Shown here piece after piece: positions 32,520 to 41,604 of a stretch of DNA of 64,000 bases. The DNA is from Haladaptatus sp. DYF46. GTDB taxonomy: Archaea; Halobacteriota; Halobacteria; Halobacteriales; Haladaptataceae. Both the position numbers and the translations under genes were made by a program. The notes beneath the pieces were generated by a model, which was not told the origin of the DNA, did not search any database, and saw nothing but the letters and a program-made list of their open reading frames with translations. How positions within the stretch are numbered: the first letter of the stretch is position 1; each line of letters opens with the position of its first letter. Where the stretch lies: the NCBI RefSeq assembly GCF_021083305.1, contig NZ_JAJFAY010000008.1, positions 1 through 64,000 on the forward strand, read 5' to 3'.

Positions 32520-33008
32520 ATGATCTTCCTCGCTAATCGTGATCGGTATACCCAACGTACACTCCTCAGGGAAACTCATAACCGCCTTTCAAAACAAGCT
32601 GGCTGCGAAGACATCCGATACCGGCCATCTGATCGTCGTCCTCGGTACGTAATCGCAGATATTGATACAGCAGCGTTCCTTGGTGAATCCTACGAAGTTG
32701 AGAATGCACGGCTGGAACTTCGCTTTTGGTATCCAGTCGGTGTCGACCATGAGTACTATCGAATCAACTGGATAGAACCAACACGCAACCTCATGATTGG
32801 ATTCCATCAGGACGCAGATCACCCTGATTTGGGTTCATGCCACATTCAACTCAATTTCGAAGAGACAGCGGTTGATCGGCATGAGGCTGCGTTTCTTGAT
32901 GCACATCCTCTCACTGTCCTTGATAACCGACTCCAGCAACTCCCGACTGCATTAGAATCGGTCCACTGGCAGGATAGCCAACCATCACTCCCTGACTGGC
33001 CAATGTGA
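32520..33008 (+). CDS. Hypothetical partner of the DUF7342-like gene (possible toxin)
   Basis: Protein of 162 aa, mixed alpha/beta: LELRFWYPVGVDHEYYRINW, NLMIGFHQDADHPDLGSCHIQLN, then HPLTVLDNRLQQLP. No known active site is recognised, but His and acidic residues are spread through the central strands. It follows the winged-helix gene by 20 nt, in the manner of haloarchaeal two-gene toxin/antitoxin-like units. Toxin activity is inference from context only. Confidence 0.65.
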   Translation: MIFLANRDRYTQRTLLRETHNRLSKQAGCEDIRYRPSDRRPRYVIADIDTAAFLGESYEVENARLELRFWYPVGVDHEYYRINWIEPTRNLMIGFHQDADHPDLGSCHIQLNFEETAVDRHEAAFLDAHPLTVLDNRLQQLPTALESVHWQDSQPSLPDWPM

Positions 33009-33178
33009 GCTACTTGGTTCGCGATGAGGAGAGTGGCAGTAACCATCTGTCGGCATTCTCACGACGAATAGTGGCATTGGTATGCTAGTAGTGTTTTGAC
33101 AATCGATGTATTCCAGAGAGATTGGTGGACTAGTGGCTGGAGCAGCTACTTAGTAGTCCCTTTAGACCAAGGTAGTTG

Positions 33179-33325
33179 ATGGAGGAGCGCATAGCCTATG
33201 CTGAGATGACTACTGACATCGCTCAATGTCCTGACTGTGGATGGACTGGAAATGCAACGAATTGTCCAACTGATGGGGATGAACGGCAATGTCCTGTCTG
33301 CCAACACTCAATTCGACGAAGTTAA
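33179..33325 (+). CDS. Small CPxC zinc-finger protein
   Basis: Protein of 48 aa (or 39 aa from the second ATG at 33206). Two Cys pairs, QCPDCGWTG and QCPVCQHS, with an extra Cys (NCPTD) between them, give a classic haloarchaeal small zinc-finger protein. It lies immediately before the decayed SWIM copy D. Confidence 0.6.
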   Translation: MEERIAYAEMTTDIAQCPDCGWTGNATNCPTDGDERQCPVCQHSIRRS

Positions 33326-33371
33326 ACGTCTTGTCATTCTTATAGCACCCGGTGTCGTCTCTGTTCGTTCT

Positions 33372-33728
33372 GACGAGAGGGCACAGTAACGCGCACAGGC
33401 CGAACAATTTTCCTTCGACGTCGATGCCCCCGGAATGGTCGAAGTCACCAACGAGAGCTACGACAAGCCCGCAGACCACCAGTACACCGTCTCCATCGAC
33501 GACGTGACTGAAGACCTGATGGCCTGCACGTGCCCGCACCACGTCCACCGCAACGCCTTCTGCAAACACATGACCGCCGTCGAAAACGCAACAGACGACG
33601 GGACGCTCAACGCATTCCCGTCCGAGGACGACAACGAGTCCGAACCAGACAACTGTGACTGCGACGGTCTCGGTGGCCTCCCGTGTTGGCCGTGTGTGAG
33701 AACGGGACGGAAGGAACTGCCGAACTAA
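33372..33728 (+). pseudogene. SWIM gene copy D with a nonsense codon
   Basis: Aligns to copies A, B and E along its length, but the Lys codon in the sequence corresponding to AQKRAQ is TAA (33387-33389). The SWIM site CTCPHHVHRNAFCKH and knuckle CDCDGLGGLPCWPC are intact, so a shortened product from the ATG at 33435 is possible. Upstream (33346-33364) a decayed piece of the leader second hairpin remains (GCACCCGG followed by TCTCTG). Confidence 0.75.
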
Positions 33729-33752
33729 TCCACGCTTCAGCCCTTTTTATCC

Positions 33753-33795
33753 ATGGCACGCCAATTGACGTTCTTGGATAGCACCGACTAGCGAA
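33753..33795 (+). pseudogene. Fragment of an SprT-like gene after SWIM copy D
   Basis: ATGGCACGCCAATTGACG and the bases that follow align with the 5' end of the SprT gene. The match contains an in-frame stop and is lost by about 33795. Confidence 0.6.
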
Positions 33796-33857
33796 GCTCG
33801 ATAATCGAAATCTCCTATGTATCCTTGCAGTCCTCACAGTAGATGTGAACATCGAAA

Positions 33858-34223
33858 TTACTCTCTTTCTGGAGTGACGGTGAGATAATCTTCCAACTGA
33901 TAATCTCTCAACTTAGTCGGATCGACGGTATGGCCATCAGGATCATAGTCGACGAGGCCTGCATCGTCAAGGCGGGGCAGATGGTTGTGGTAAAGTTCGA
34001 TTGCCACACGCTCTAAGTCATCCTCATCAGCTGTATCTAACTGGTCTTCACGCTCGGCAACCTCCACGGCTAATTCCTTGAGTTCGACAGTGGCGGTAAC
34101 TTCTGTAAGTATATTAAGAACTATACGGCGTCGATCCACCGCTAGCAAGCTGTGAAGATCGCTTACAGTCAATTCGTCTGTATTCGAATTTTCATCCATC
34201 ATGTTGATTGAGTTGTGGGACAT
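33858..34223 (-). CDS. Winged-helix protein of the DUF7344 type
   Basis: Protein of 121 aa from MSHNSINMMDEN (starts at 34202 or 34199 are also possible). Core: VSDLHSLLAVDRRRIVLNIL, EVAEREDQLDTADEDDLERV and YHNHLPRLDDAGLVDYDPDG, the DUF7344 signature. It is divergent from the large PAS/GAF/BAT gene. Paralogues lie at 6958 and 7998. Confidence 0.75.
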   Translation of the reverse strand: MSHNSINMMDENSNTDELTVSDLHSLLAVDRRRIVLNILTEVTATVELKELAVEVAEREDQLDTADEDDLERVAIELYHNHLPRLDDAGLVDYDPDGHTVDPTKLRDYQLEDYLTVTPERE

Positions 34224-34464
34224 TTGAATCACTCCGATTCGGTCAGCATCAGTGAATGTGTATTTGATAAATGAACTTGATTTCCGTAAGAGGACGCTAG
34301 AAGTGATTAGGTTCTCCTCACCGGAATGGTGGACCAGATTCTGAATTAGTACGGTAATTTTTGTTGATGGATTTGTTTGGGATGCACACCCGTCTATATT
34401 GGCACTGTCGTACCAAAGTGACTCCATCGACGGAACCTTGATAGACTGGAGCCCAGTATACAGG

Positions 34465-37400
34465 ATGATGAAATCGGGATCGCTAACCGACAGTCTTCGT
34501 GAAACACTCGCAATCTTCGATGAGTCCGGAGTACCGTGGACGACGCCCGAAGTAGCTGAGTCCCTTGACCTCGGTCGGCGGAGCACCTACGCCCGGCTGG
34601 AGCGACTTGTCGAGCAAAACAAGATCAAAACGAAGAAGGTTGGTGCGAATGCCCGTGTATGGTGGCGATCGCCGATAAACGCTGACAAAGCCACTCCTGA
34701 CTGGTCAGCTGCTGCGGTGTCCCTTATCGACGACGTCCTCGCGAATGTCGAAGTCGGCATCTTCGTCCTCGACGAGAACTTTGATATCGCCTGGATCAAT
34801 GGCACGACGGAACGCTACTTTGGGATTGACCGCAAGCAGGTCGTTGGCAGAGACAAACACCAACTCGTCGACGAGCACATCGCAAGGATCATCGAGGATT
34901 CGGAGGTGTTTACGGAGACGGTCTTAGCGACGTACAACGACAACACGTATACCGAACACTTCGAGTGCCATGTAATAGCGGGCGACGAGCACGAGGAGCG
35001 CTGGCTTGAACACCGAAGTAAACCCATCGAATCCGGGGAGTATGCGGGCGGACGGGTCGAACTCTATTACGACGTGACGGACCTCAAGGAAAAGGAGCAA
35101 CAGCTCGAACACCAGCGGACTGAGTTACGATCAGAACTTAACGAGGTATTCGACCGCATTAACGACGCTGTTTGCGGACTAGATGCGGACTGGCGGTTCA
35201 CGTACCTCAACGACCGCGCCGAAGAACTCGTCGGGAAGACGGAAGAAGAACTTCTGGGCACATATGTCTGGGACGCCTTCTCTAGCGATCTCCATCGCTC
35301 ATTTAGGGATCGTTACGAACAGACAATGCAAACCCAGAACCCTGTTACCTTCGAGGAGTATTCCGATGCAGCTGAAGCGTGGCTTGAGGTCACGGCTTAC
35401 CCTTCCGAGAGCGGTCTCTCGGTCTATTTCCGAGACATCACTGAACGCAAAGAACGTGAGCGGGCACTCGAAGAATCTGAGCAGCGCTACCGCACGCTCG
35501 TAGAGAACTTCCCAAACGGAGCAGTCGCTCTCTTAAACGATGATCTACAACATACGATTGTCGGAGGACAGGGCTTTGAAAAACTGGATTTCAACGCTAA
35601 TGACCTCCAAGACAAACGGATGCAAGAGGTGTATTCTGAGGACGTCTTAGAGCTCATCGAACCAAACTACCGTGCTGCACTCAATGGAAAGGCGGACTCG
35701 TTCGAGCTGGATGTCCAAGGACGAACGTTCGATTTTCGAACGGTCCCGTTAACTACCGACGATGGTGACGTGTTCGCTGCCATGGCGATGTCACAGGATG
35801 TAACTGAGCGTAACCAGTACCAAGAACGGCTCCAGGCGCTCTACACCTCGTCACGTGGATTCCTCACAGCGGACACTGCACCAGAAATCAGCCAAATTCT
35901 CACCGAAACGGCGAGTGATGTCCTTGACCTCCCTGGTGTCGTGGTTTATGACTACGATGGCGAACATGACCGTCTCGTTCCCGAGACTACGTCTCACGAG
36001 GCTGGTTTCATGCGTAAGGAGTTTCCAGAGCTCCCGTCCGACGGCAGTAGTATCACGGGCTGCGTTTTCAGTGGTGGCGACACCCAATACTACGAGAACG
36101 TGCTTGAGTCACCGAACCTCCAAGTGCCCCCAGATGCGACCGAAATGCGTGCCGGGCTATTCGTCCCACTGGGTACTAAAGGGATTCTTGTCGCTGGATC
36201 ACGCGATGTCGATGGATTCGACAGGAATACTCGTCGTCTGGTAAAGTTGTTGGCGACCAACGCCGAGGCTGCGTACGAACGCGTAGCCAGCAGACAGGAA
36301 CTTATTCACCGGAACGAGCAACTCGCGGCGCTGAACAGTCTCAACGAGGTAATTCGGGAGATCACAGACGCTGTTATCAACCAATCCACGCGCAAGGAGA
36401 TTGAGTCGACAGTCTGTGAGCACCTTGCCGACTCCGATTCGTACCTATTTGCCTGGATCGGCGATATCGATCCCGCTACCCAAACAGTGAATATGCGGGC
36501 TCAAGCTGGCGTTGAGGAAGACCTCGACGGGATCACTATCTCTGTCACTCCCGACGATGACCGGAGCAAGGGTCCGATCGGCAGAGCCTTCCAGACAGGC
36601 AAGATACAAACGACACACGATCTCGATTCTGACCCCTGGCGGGACGAAATCGAATCGTACGGCTTCCGATCGTCTGTAGCAATCCCAATCGTCCATGAGG
36701 ATACAGTTTATGATGTCCTGAGTGTCTATGCGGGGCGGCCACTCGCGTTCGAGGGCCGCGAAGGTGAGCAGATCGCTCAACTCGGTGAGATCATCGGCCA
36801 TACAATCGCCGCTGCCGAGCGAAAACGGGCGCTGATGAGCGACGAGCTCGTCGAACTGGAATTCCAGCTTCAGGATGTGTTCGCGGTCCTTGACGTTCCG
36901 ATCGAGATGGATGGGACCATCACACTTGATAACGCGGTTCCGATCGGCAATGACGAGTTCCTCGTGTATGGCACTGCAACACCGGTTGCTATCGATGCCC
37001 TGACCAGCCTCGTCGAGACGTTCCCTCACTGGGAGACGGTTACCTTACACTCGGAGGGTAATCCCACTAGCTTCGAACTTAAGCTAACTGAGCCACCCGT
37101 ACTCTCAGTTGTCGCGTCCATCGGTGGCCACGTCAAGCAGACCGTCATTGAAGATGGTCACTACCAGATGACGATACACCTCTCACCAAGCGTCGACATC
37201 CACCGAGTCATCGACGCCGTTGAAGAGGCATATCCACAGGCCGAAATGATCCGCCGCCGCCAGATTACGCGGTCGCAGGACGATTCCCATCGCATCTTTC
37301 GACATCTTGTATCGGGTCTCACCGACCGACAGCATGCCACCCTAGATGTTGCCTATCACGCGGGTTTTTTTGAGTGGCCTCGTGAGACGTCTGGCGAGGT

Positions 37401-37512
37401 TGTTGCCGAATCGATGGGTGTGGCCCCACCGACCTTCCATCAGCATCTTCGGAAGGCTGAGCAGAAAGTGTTCGACTCGGTGTTTTCACCTACGACGTAC
37501 AGTACCGAGTAA
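34465..37512 (+). CDS. Multidomain sensor-regulator: winged helix, PAS, GAF, BAT and HTH_10
   Basis: Protein of 1015 aa. Approximate order: an N-terminal winged helix (1-70; TTPEVAESLDLGRRSTYARL and a WW wing), PAS 1 (85-205; FVLDENFDIAWIN), PAS 2 (220-330), PAS 3 (335-445), GAF 1 (455-605), GAF 2 (625-780), BAT (785-935) and HTH_10 (950-1005; LTDRQHATLDVAYHAGFFEW). No kinase or phosphoacceptor domain is present, so sensed signals may act directly on DNA binding. The start is at the MMKSG pair; the longer frame to 34399 lacks support. Bears DNA-binding domains at both ends. Confidence 0.85.
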   Translation: MMKSGSLTDSLRETLAIFDESGVPWTTPEVAESLDLGRRSTYARLERLVEQNKIKTKKVGANARVWWRSPINADKATPDWSAAAVSLIDDVLANVEVGIFVLDENFDIAWINGTTERYFGIDRKQVVGRDKHQLVDEHIARIIEDSEVFTETVLATYNDNTYTEHFECHVIAGDEHEERWLEHRSKPIESGEYAGGRVELYYDVTDLKEKEQQLEHQRTELRSELNEVFDRINDAVCGLDADWRFTYLNDRAEELVGKTEEELLGTYVWDAFSSDLHRSFRDRYEQTMQTQNPVTFEEYSDAAEAWLEVTAYPSESGLSVYFRDITERKERERALEESEQRYRTLVENFPNGAVALLNDDLQHTIVGGQGFEKLDFNANDLQDKRMQEVYSEDVLELIEPNYRAALNGKADSFELDVQGRTFDFRTVPLTTDDGDVFAAMAMSQDVTERNQYQERLQALYTSSRGFLTADTAPEISQILTETASDVLDLPGVVVYDYDGEHDRLVPETTSHEAGFMRKEFPELPSDGSSITGCVFSGGDTQYYENVLESPNLQVPPDATEMRAGLFVPLGTKGILVAGSRDVDGFDRNTRRLVKLLATNAEAAYERVASRQELIHRNEQLAALNSLNEVIREITDAVINQSTRKEIESTVCEHLADSDSYLFAWIGDIDPATQTVNMRAQAGVEEDLDGITISVTPDDDRSKGPIGRAFQTGKIQTTHDLDSDPWRDEIESYGFRSSVAIPIVHEDTVYDVLSVYAGRPLAFEGREGEQIAQLGEIIGHTIAAAERKRALMSDELVELEFQLQDVFAVLDVPIEMDGTITLDNAVPIGNDEFLVYGTATPVAIDALTSLVETFPHWETVTLHSEGNPTSFELKLTEPPVLSVVASIGGHVKQTVIEDGHYQMTIHLSPSVDIHRVIDAVEEAYPQAEMIRRRQITRSQDDSHRIFRHLVSGLTDRQHATLDVAYHAGFFEWPRETSGEVVAESMGVAPPTFHQHLRKAEQKVFDSVFSPTTYSTE

Positions 37513-37604
37513 AAGCAAGGAAGTGACCATGCTAACACCAAATGGTGGACAAATTCACCACCTCATGGCACACGCAGAATCGGTATAATGCATAATTTAG
37601 CGTA

Positions 37605-37672
37605 GGAAGAACGGTGTCCTCGGGCGTGTGTAGAAACGCGCCGGGTGTTACAGCACCCGGCACCGGTCTTCT
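37605..37672 (+). ncRNA. Structured 5' leader of the SWIM gene, copy E
   Basis: Outer stem 37605-37619 with 37659-37672 (GGAAGAACGGTGTCC with GGCACCGGTCTTCT). The inner hairpin GGGCGTGTGTAGAAACGC and the second hairpin GCCGGGTG/CACCCGGC have a loop TTACAG that differs from the CTCTAA of copy B. Ends 16 nt before the ATG. A TATAAT box lies about 20 nt upstream of the leader. Confidence 0.6.
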
Positions 37673-37688
37673 GTATCCCGTGAAGACG

Positions 37689-38102
37689 ATGAGTACGAAC
37701 CTGTCTACGCAACTTGAAGCTGACGAGACAGCACAGAACCGCGCACAGGCCGAACAATTCTCCTTCGACGTCGATGCCCCCGGACTCCTCACTGTCACCA
37801 ACGAGAGCTACGAGAACCCCGAAGACCACCAGTACACCGTTTCCATCGACGACGTGACCGAGGAACTGATGGCCTGCACGTGCCCGCATCACGTCCACCG
37901 CAACGCTTTCTGCAAGCACATGGCTGCCGTTGAGAACGTAATCGACGATGGAACGCTCAATGCGTTCCCTTCGGACGACGAGCGTACCAGTGGCCCGTAC
38001 ACGGGCTACGACAAGTACGGCAATGTCGATCACACCTACTGGATGTGTGAGGGCTGTGGTGCGGAAGCCACCCGGAAGGACGCTCTCACCGACTGCTGCT
38101 AG
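37689..38102 (+). CDS. SWIM zinc-finger protein, copy E, with an exchanged C-terminus
   Basis: Protein of 137 aa. The first about 100 residues follow copies A and B, including CTCPHHVHRNAFCKH. After FPSDDERT the tail is different: GPYTGYDKYGNVDHTYW, then MCEGCGAEATRKDALTDCC replaces the CDCDG...CWPC knuckle. The new tail still carries Cys pairs that could bind metal. The frame is open and the leader intact, so this copy may be functional. The exchange suggests recombination with an unrelated zinc-binding tail. Confidence 0.8.
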   Translation: MSTNLSTQLEADETAQNRAQAEQFSFDVDAPGLLTVTNESYENPEDHQYTVSIDDVTEELMACTCPHHVHRNAFCKHMAAVENVIDDGTLNAFPSDDERTSGPYTGYDKYGNVDHTYWMCEGCGAEATRKDALTDCC

Positions 38103-38124
38103 CCTCGTCCCACTCTTCTCATTT

Positions 38125-38312
38125 ATGTCACGCCAAACGACGCTGTCCGATGTGGCTGCCCAGTGAACGCTGACCGAGTGTGCGGATGCGACCGAATGCG
38201 CAGACATACCGACGACAGAGCGCGACCTGCTCGACCGAGCGCACGTACACGCGGTGGACGTCGCCGCCGAGCATTTCCCCTATTTGCCAATCGATGCGAT
38301 TGCGTGGGAGGC
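38125..38312 (+). pseudogene. Truncated SprT-like gene after SWIM copy E
   Basis: Aligns to the first about 60 codons of the intact SprT gene (ATGTCACGCC onward, through the LDRA and VAAEHFPYLPID segments) but carries an early TGA after SDVAAQ and ends abruptly around 38312 before the HExxH motif. It is the longest of the decayed SprT pieces. Confidence 0.8.
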
Positions 38313-38426
38313 TACAAATTCCAATATACCCTGTCACACGGTCGCTGACGAGGATCACTTCCACCCCGCTCGGATTAGTTATTTTATTGGGGGATCCGTT
38401 GACCATACCGAAGACAACCACAACCC

Positions 38427-38822
38427 ATGAACGTCAAAGCCGCAGACTTCGTTTTTCAGACCGTTACCGACTTTGGTACTTCAATCCCGTTCTATCGTGA
38501 TACGCTCGGATTAGAGCCCGAGACAATCGATGAAGACAGTGGATGGGCAGAGTTTGCATTCCCACCGACCACGCTTGCACTTGGAGAAGCCAGCCCGCAA
38601 ATGCCGTTTACCCCGGGAGAAAGTGGCAGTGGTGTCGCAATGGCTGTCGATGATGTCGAAACAGCTACCGAAGAACTCGAAGATGATGGAGTGACGATTC
38701 TGATGGACCCGATCGATAGTGGTGTGTGTCACATGTCAATCATTGCTGATCCGGATGGTAATCCGATTATCCTGCATAAGCGCAACGATGGCACCTCCGG
38801 ACCGGTTGACCCATTTCCCTAA
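38427..38822 (+). CDS. VOC-family (glyoxalase-like) protein
   Basis: Protein of 131 aa with the paired beta-alpha-beta-beta-beta VOC fold: VTDFGTSIPFYRDTLGLEP at the start of the first half, WAEFAFPPTTLALGE, and IIADPDGNPIILHKR at the end. Glu and His at the usual metal-ligand strands are only partly present, so an enzymatic role is unsure. It is a single gene 53 nt upstream of the YdeI-like gene on the same strand. Confidence 0.8.
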   Translation: MNVKAADFVFQTVTDFGTSIPFYRDTLGLEPETIDEDSGWAEFAFPPTTLALGEASPQMPFTPGESGSGVAMAVDDVETATEELEDDGVTILMDPIDSGVCHMSIIADPDGNPIILHKRNDGTSGPVDPFP

Positions 38823-38874
38823 CTATCCCACAAATTAACTTCGAAGGCAACTAATTAGTGGTACAGGTAGAACG

Positions 38875-39459
38875 ATGGCACCAACGTTCTTTACCACACC
38901 AGCAGAGTTCCGGGATTGGCTCAAAGAAAACCACGACACAGCCAACGAGGTGTGGGTTGGCTACTACAAGAAAGACGCCGATCAAACCGGCATTAGCTAT
39001 GGTGAATCAGTGGAAGAAGCCATTTGTTACGGGTGGATAGATGGGCTGATTAACGGCATTAACGACGAGACGTATAAACGCCGATTCACCCCCCGAAAAC
39101 CAGATAGTAAGTGGTCGAAAACAAACAAAGAACGCGTCAAACGGATGATCGATGCCGGGAAAATGACGCCTGCAGGAATGGAGCTGATTGAAGCCGCCAA
39201 AGAATCCGGTGGGTGGGACGATGCATACAGATTGGGTGAAGACCATACAATTCCACCGGAACTGGGGGGCGCCTTACGGGCGAATGAGACTGCATGGGAG
39301 AATTTTCAGACCTTTTCGAACACTGACCAGCATGCATTCATCGCTCTCGTTAACGATGCGAAGACAGCCGAGACGAAAGAAAAACGCATTGAACGAACCG
39401 TAGAGCTGGCGGAACAGAATCTCCGGGCATATGACGAGGACAATAACCGTCAGCTTTGA
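38875..39459 (+). CDS. YdeI/OmpD-associated family protein
   Basis: Protein of 194 aa. The N-terminal domain has VWVGYYKKDADQTGISYGE and AICYGWIDGLINGIND with FTPRKPDSKWSK, all typical of the YdeI family; the C-terminal part is a helical bundle ending TKEKRIERTVELAEQ. Its function is not established; bacterial relatives have been linked to stress and peptide resistance. Probably co-transcribed with the VOC gene. Confidence 0.85.
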   Translation: MAPTFFTTPAEFRDWLKENHDTANEVWVGYYKKDADQTGISYGESVEEAICYGWIDGLINGINDETYKRRFTPRKPDSKWSKTNKERVKRMIDAGKMTPAGMELIEAAKESGGWDDAYRLGEDHTIPPELGGALRANETAWENFQTFSNTDQHAFIALVNDAKTAETKEKRIERTVELAEQNLRAYDEDNNRQL

Positions 39460-39519
39460 TTGTTGCCGATTGAGCGAGACAATAATGAATATAAGATGAC
39501 TTGCCGATCATGTTCATGA

Positions 39520-39670
39520 GACGATACAGAAATTCGCACAGAGGAATCTGCTCTTTCGCAACGTCGATATCCCTGAACGCATCACCTCACTAATGAGAGC
39601 CACGAGAGTCCAGCAGTCCACCAGTACACCGTCTCCATCGACGACGTGACTGAAAAATCGGTAGCCTGTG
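39520..39670 (+). pseudogene. SWIM gene copy F, remnant
   Basis: Recognisable as AQ(R)-like start, NESHES and HQYTVSIDDVTE, then the match is lost just before the first SWIM cysteine (KSVACV). No start codon, several frame breaks. Only about 150 nt of the gene remain, without zinc site, leader or SprT sequence. Confidence 0.65.
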
Positions 39671-39829
39671 TAAAGGGGTCTGCCATGCTTCTTGCTATCA
39701 AACAACTCAATCCAACAAAAAGTATATTTGAATGGGGTGGCTGCTCCAGGTAGCATGGTCCGCAACCAACCGACGCCACTACTGAATGCCGAAGGAGTGT
39801 GAGAATCGGTGAATAGCCGGGGAGAGACA

Positions 39830-40612
39830 ATGAGAAAGCGACTATCGATCGGGTTTCGTGTACTCTTTGCTATCCTAATCCTAACCGTTGGGCCACTCGC
39901 ATTCGTGACAGCTGCACCCGTATCTGCTGCACCCACCGATCACACGCAGCCACAGCATGATATGAAACTCGGTGAGCGTGCTATTACTCTACCTTCATCG
40001 ACTGCCCCCGGCATTCCCTTCGCCAAGATCGTTCATATCATCAAGAATAGTGGCTACGATGAGGTTAGCCAGGCATCGGTTAGTACTACTGTTAGTAACA
40101 GCTATAGTCGATACGACGATTCAGATCCCCTCGAGAACCAGATTCGCTTACAGATTCACAACGCAATCAAGCAATCACCAGGGGCGTCACTCTCGGAAAT
40201 CAGCGAACAGACGGGGATCCATCGGTCGACCGTCCGCTACCATGTTCGCATCCTCGAAGAAGAACAATTAGCGACCAGTAAATCCCATCGTGGAAAACAT
40301 CGGCTCTATCCGAACGATGAATCCCACTACCGACTGTCTGCTGCTCTCAACGAGGATACTCCAGCAGCGATCCTGGAAACCCTTGTCAAGCAGGGTCTCC
40401 TTACAGTAACTGGTCTCGCAACTGTCGTCGATCGCTCACCAGGGACTGTCTCGTACCATCTTGACCGCCTTGCAGCCGATGATCTCATCCAGAAGGACCG
40501 AGACGGCAATGCGGTAGCAATTTCGACCACAGATAGTGTTCGAGCAGTCCTCACCGAGCATGTGAGTGCTGATTCAGAACCTGCATCAATGTCTACCGCG
40601 AGTCTCGATTAA
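39830..40612 (+). CDS. Signal-peptide protein with two winged-helix domains
   Basis: Protein of 260 aa. MRKRLSIGFRVLF plus AILILTVGPLAFVTAAPVSA is a signal peptide or membrane anchor. After a short linker come two winged helices: SLSEISEQTGIHRSTVRYHV (about residues 105-165) and GLATVVDRSPGTVSYHLDRL (about 190-245). In typical haloarchaeal relatives an outer domain and a second membrane helix separate the signal from the cytoplasmic winged helices. Both are missing here, so the topology is odd. The start at MRKR is chosen over the upstream ATG at 39809. Confidence 0.75.
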   Translation: MRKRLSIGFRVLFAILILTVGPLAFVTAAPVSAAPTDHTQPQHDMKLGERAITLPSSTAPGIPFAKIVHIIKNSGYDEVSQASVSTTVSNSYSRYDDSDPLENQIRLQIHNAIKQSPGASLSEISEQTGIHRSTVRYHVRILEEEQLATSKSHRGKHRLYPNDESHYRLSAALNEDTPAAILETLVKQGLLTVTGLATVVDRSPGTVSYHLDRLAADDLIQKDRDGNAVAISTTDSVRAVLTEHVSADSEPASMSTASLD

Positions 40613-40999
40613 TTCTTATTGCGAACACTTTTCGATGACTTACACGATACACTCTCCATTTTTCCTGTGTTTGAGACTCTCTGTTGGCCGTCAAACCTAA
40701 CTGAACGAATCCCTATCCTCTCTTGTTGGGAGAGTCAAACGCGATAACACCCATCGATAGCACTCACCTGACGGACGTGGGAGACGACATCGACGGCGGG
40801 TCAGGTCACGAGATATTATTCTCCCATGTTTCACAAACGAACGTAGCGATCATGGTTTGGAGACCCTTTTCCCCTTTAGCAAGTGGATCAAATATCCCCA
40901 TCGACTGTTAAAAGCGTATAAGTGATAAAGGATATCCATCGACAATTGGTGCTTATCCAGACGTGAAGATTATGTGCTTAGCTGGCGTATATCCATCTT
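40613..40999. other. Gene-free stretch
   Basis: No supported gene on either strand. AT-rich sequence near 40915-40930 may hold the promoter of the small membrane protein at 41000. Confidence 0.5.
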
Positions 41000-41152
41000 A
41001 TGGCAATCTTAGAACTCGCAATTGGATTTTTTGTTCTCGCGATCATCGCCGGAGTACTTGGAGCCAGAGGTGTCGCAGGGCTCTCTATGGAAGTCGCAAA
41101 ATGGCTGATCATCGTTTTTGTCATCCTTGCCATCGTCTCGTTACTATTCTAA
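41000..41152 (+). CDS. Small membrane protein of the DUF1328 type
   Basis: Protein of 50 aa, MAILELAIGFFVLAIIAGVL then GARGVAGLSMEVAKW and LIIVFVILAIVSLLF. The two helices and the central Gly-x-x-G segment match the DUF1328/UPF0391 group of tiny membrane proteins. The function is unknown. Confidence 0.75.
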   Translation: MAILELAIGFFVLAIIAGVLGARGVAGLSMEVAKWLIIVFVILAIVSLLF

Positions 41153-41275
41153 CGGGCTGCTAATTAAATTCTGTAGTCGGAATCCGAAGAATGCCTCATC
41201 AGTGATCCCGTTATTTGAGAGACTGGCCAAAAGAATGGGGGACGTTCTCACCAGTGACTATACGAGGAATCCAAT

Positions 41276-41551
41276 ATGAGTGACGACCCTCCACGAATGA
41301 TGCAGCTACAGACTGATGATCGTCCACTCAGTGATGCGATTCTCGCCGCAATTACGGAACAGACAGGAATGGAGCTTCTCGCCGAACATCTCCTGTTCAA
41401 GAACTTCGATCCACGGGCGCTCGATCAATTGTTTTGCTCATCAGCTACACAATCAAGGATCGTCCTCTCCACTCACGAACTATCGATTATTGTTTCCAGA
41501 AATAGACAAGTCTACCTACAGGTTGACGATAGCAAACTCCCGTCAGTGTAG
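41276..41551 (+). CDS. HalOD1-domain protein
   Basis: Protein of 91 aa: LSDAILAAITEQTGMELLAE, then FKNFDPRALDQLFCSS and IVLSTHELSIIVSRNRQVYLQ, the HalOD1 pattern at minimal length. It is a single gene upstream of SWIM copy G. The role is unknown. Confidence 0.7.
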   Translation: MSDDPPRMMQLQTDDRPLSDAILAAITEQTGMELLAEHLLFKNFDPRALDQLFCSSATQSRIVLSTHELSIIVSRNRQVYLQVDDSKLPSV

Positions 41552-41604
41552 CCTGGAACAGCTGATAACTACCTCTTAGTCGAGGAAATTACCAAATCCA
41601 TAGC

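Noticed and set aside
40723..40911. 62-aa plus-strand gene
   Set aside because: Weak composition and no promoter; the proven small gene in this area is the DUF1328-type protein at 41000.
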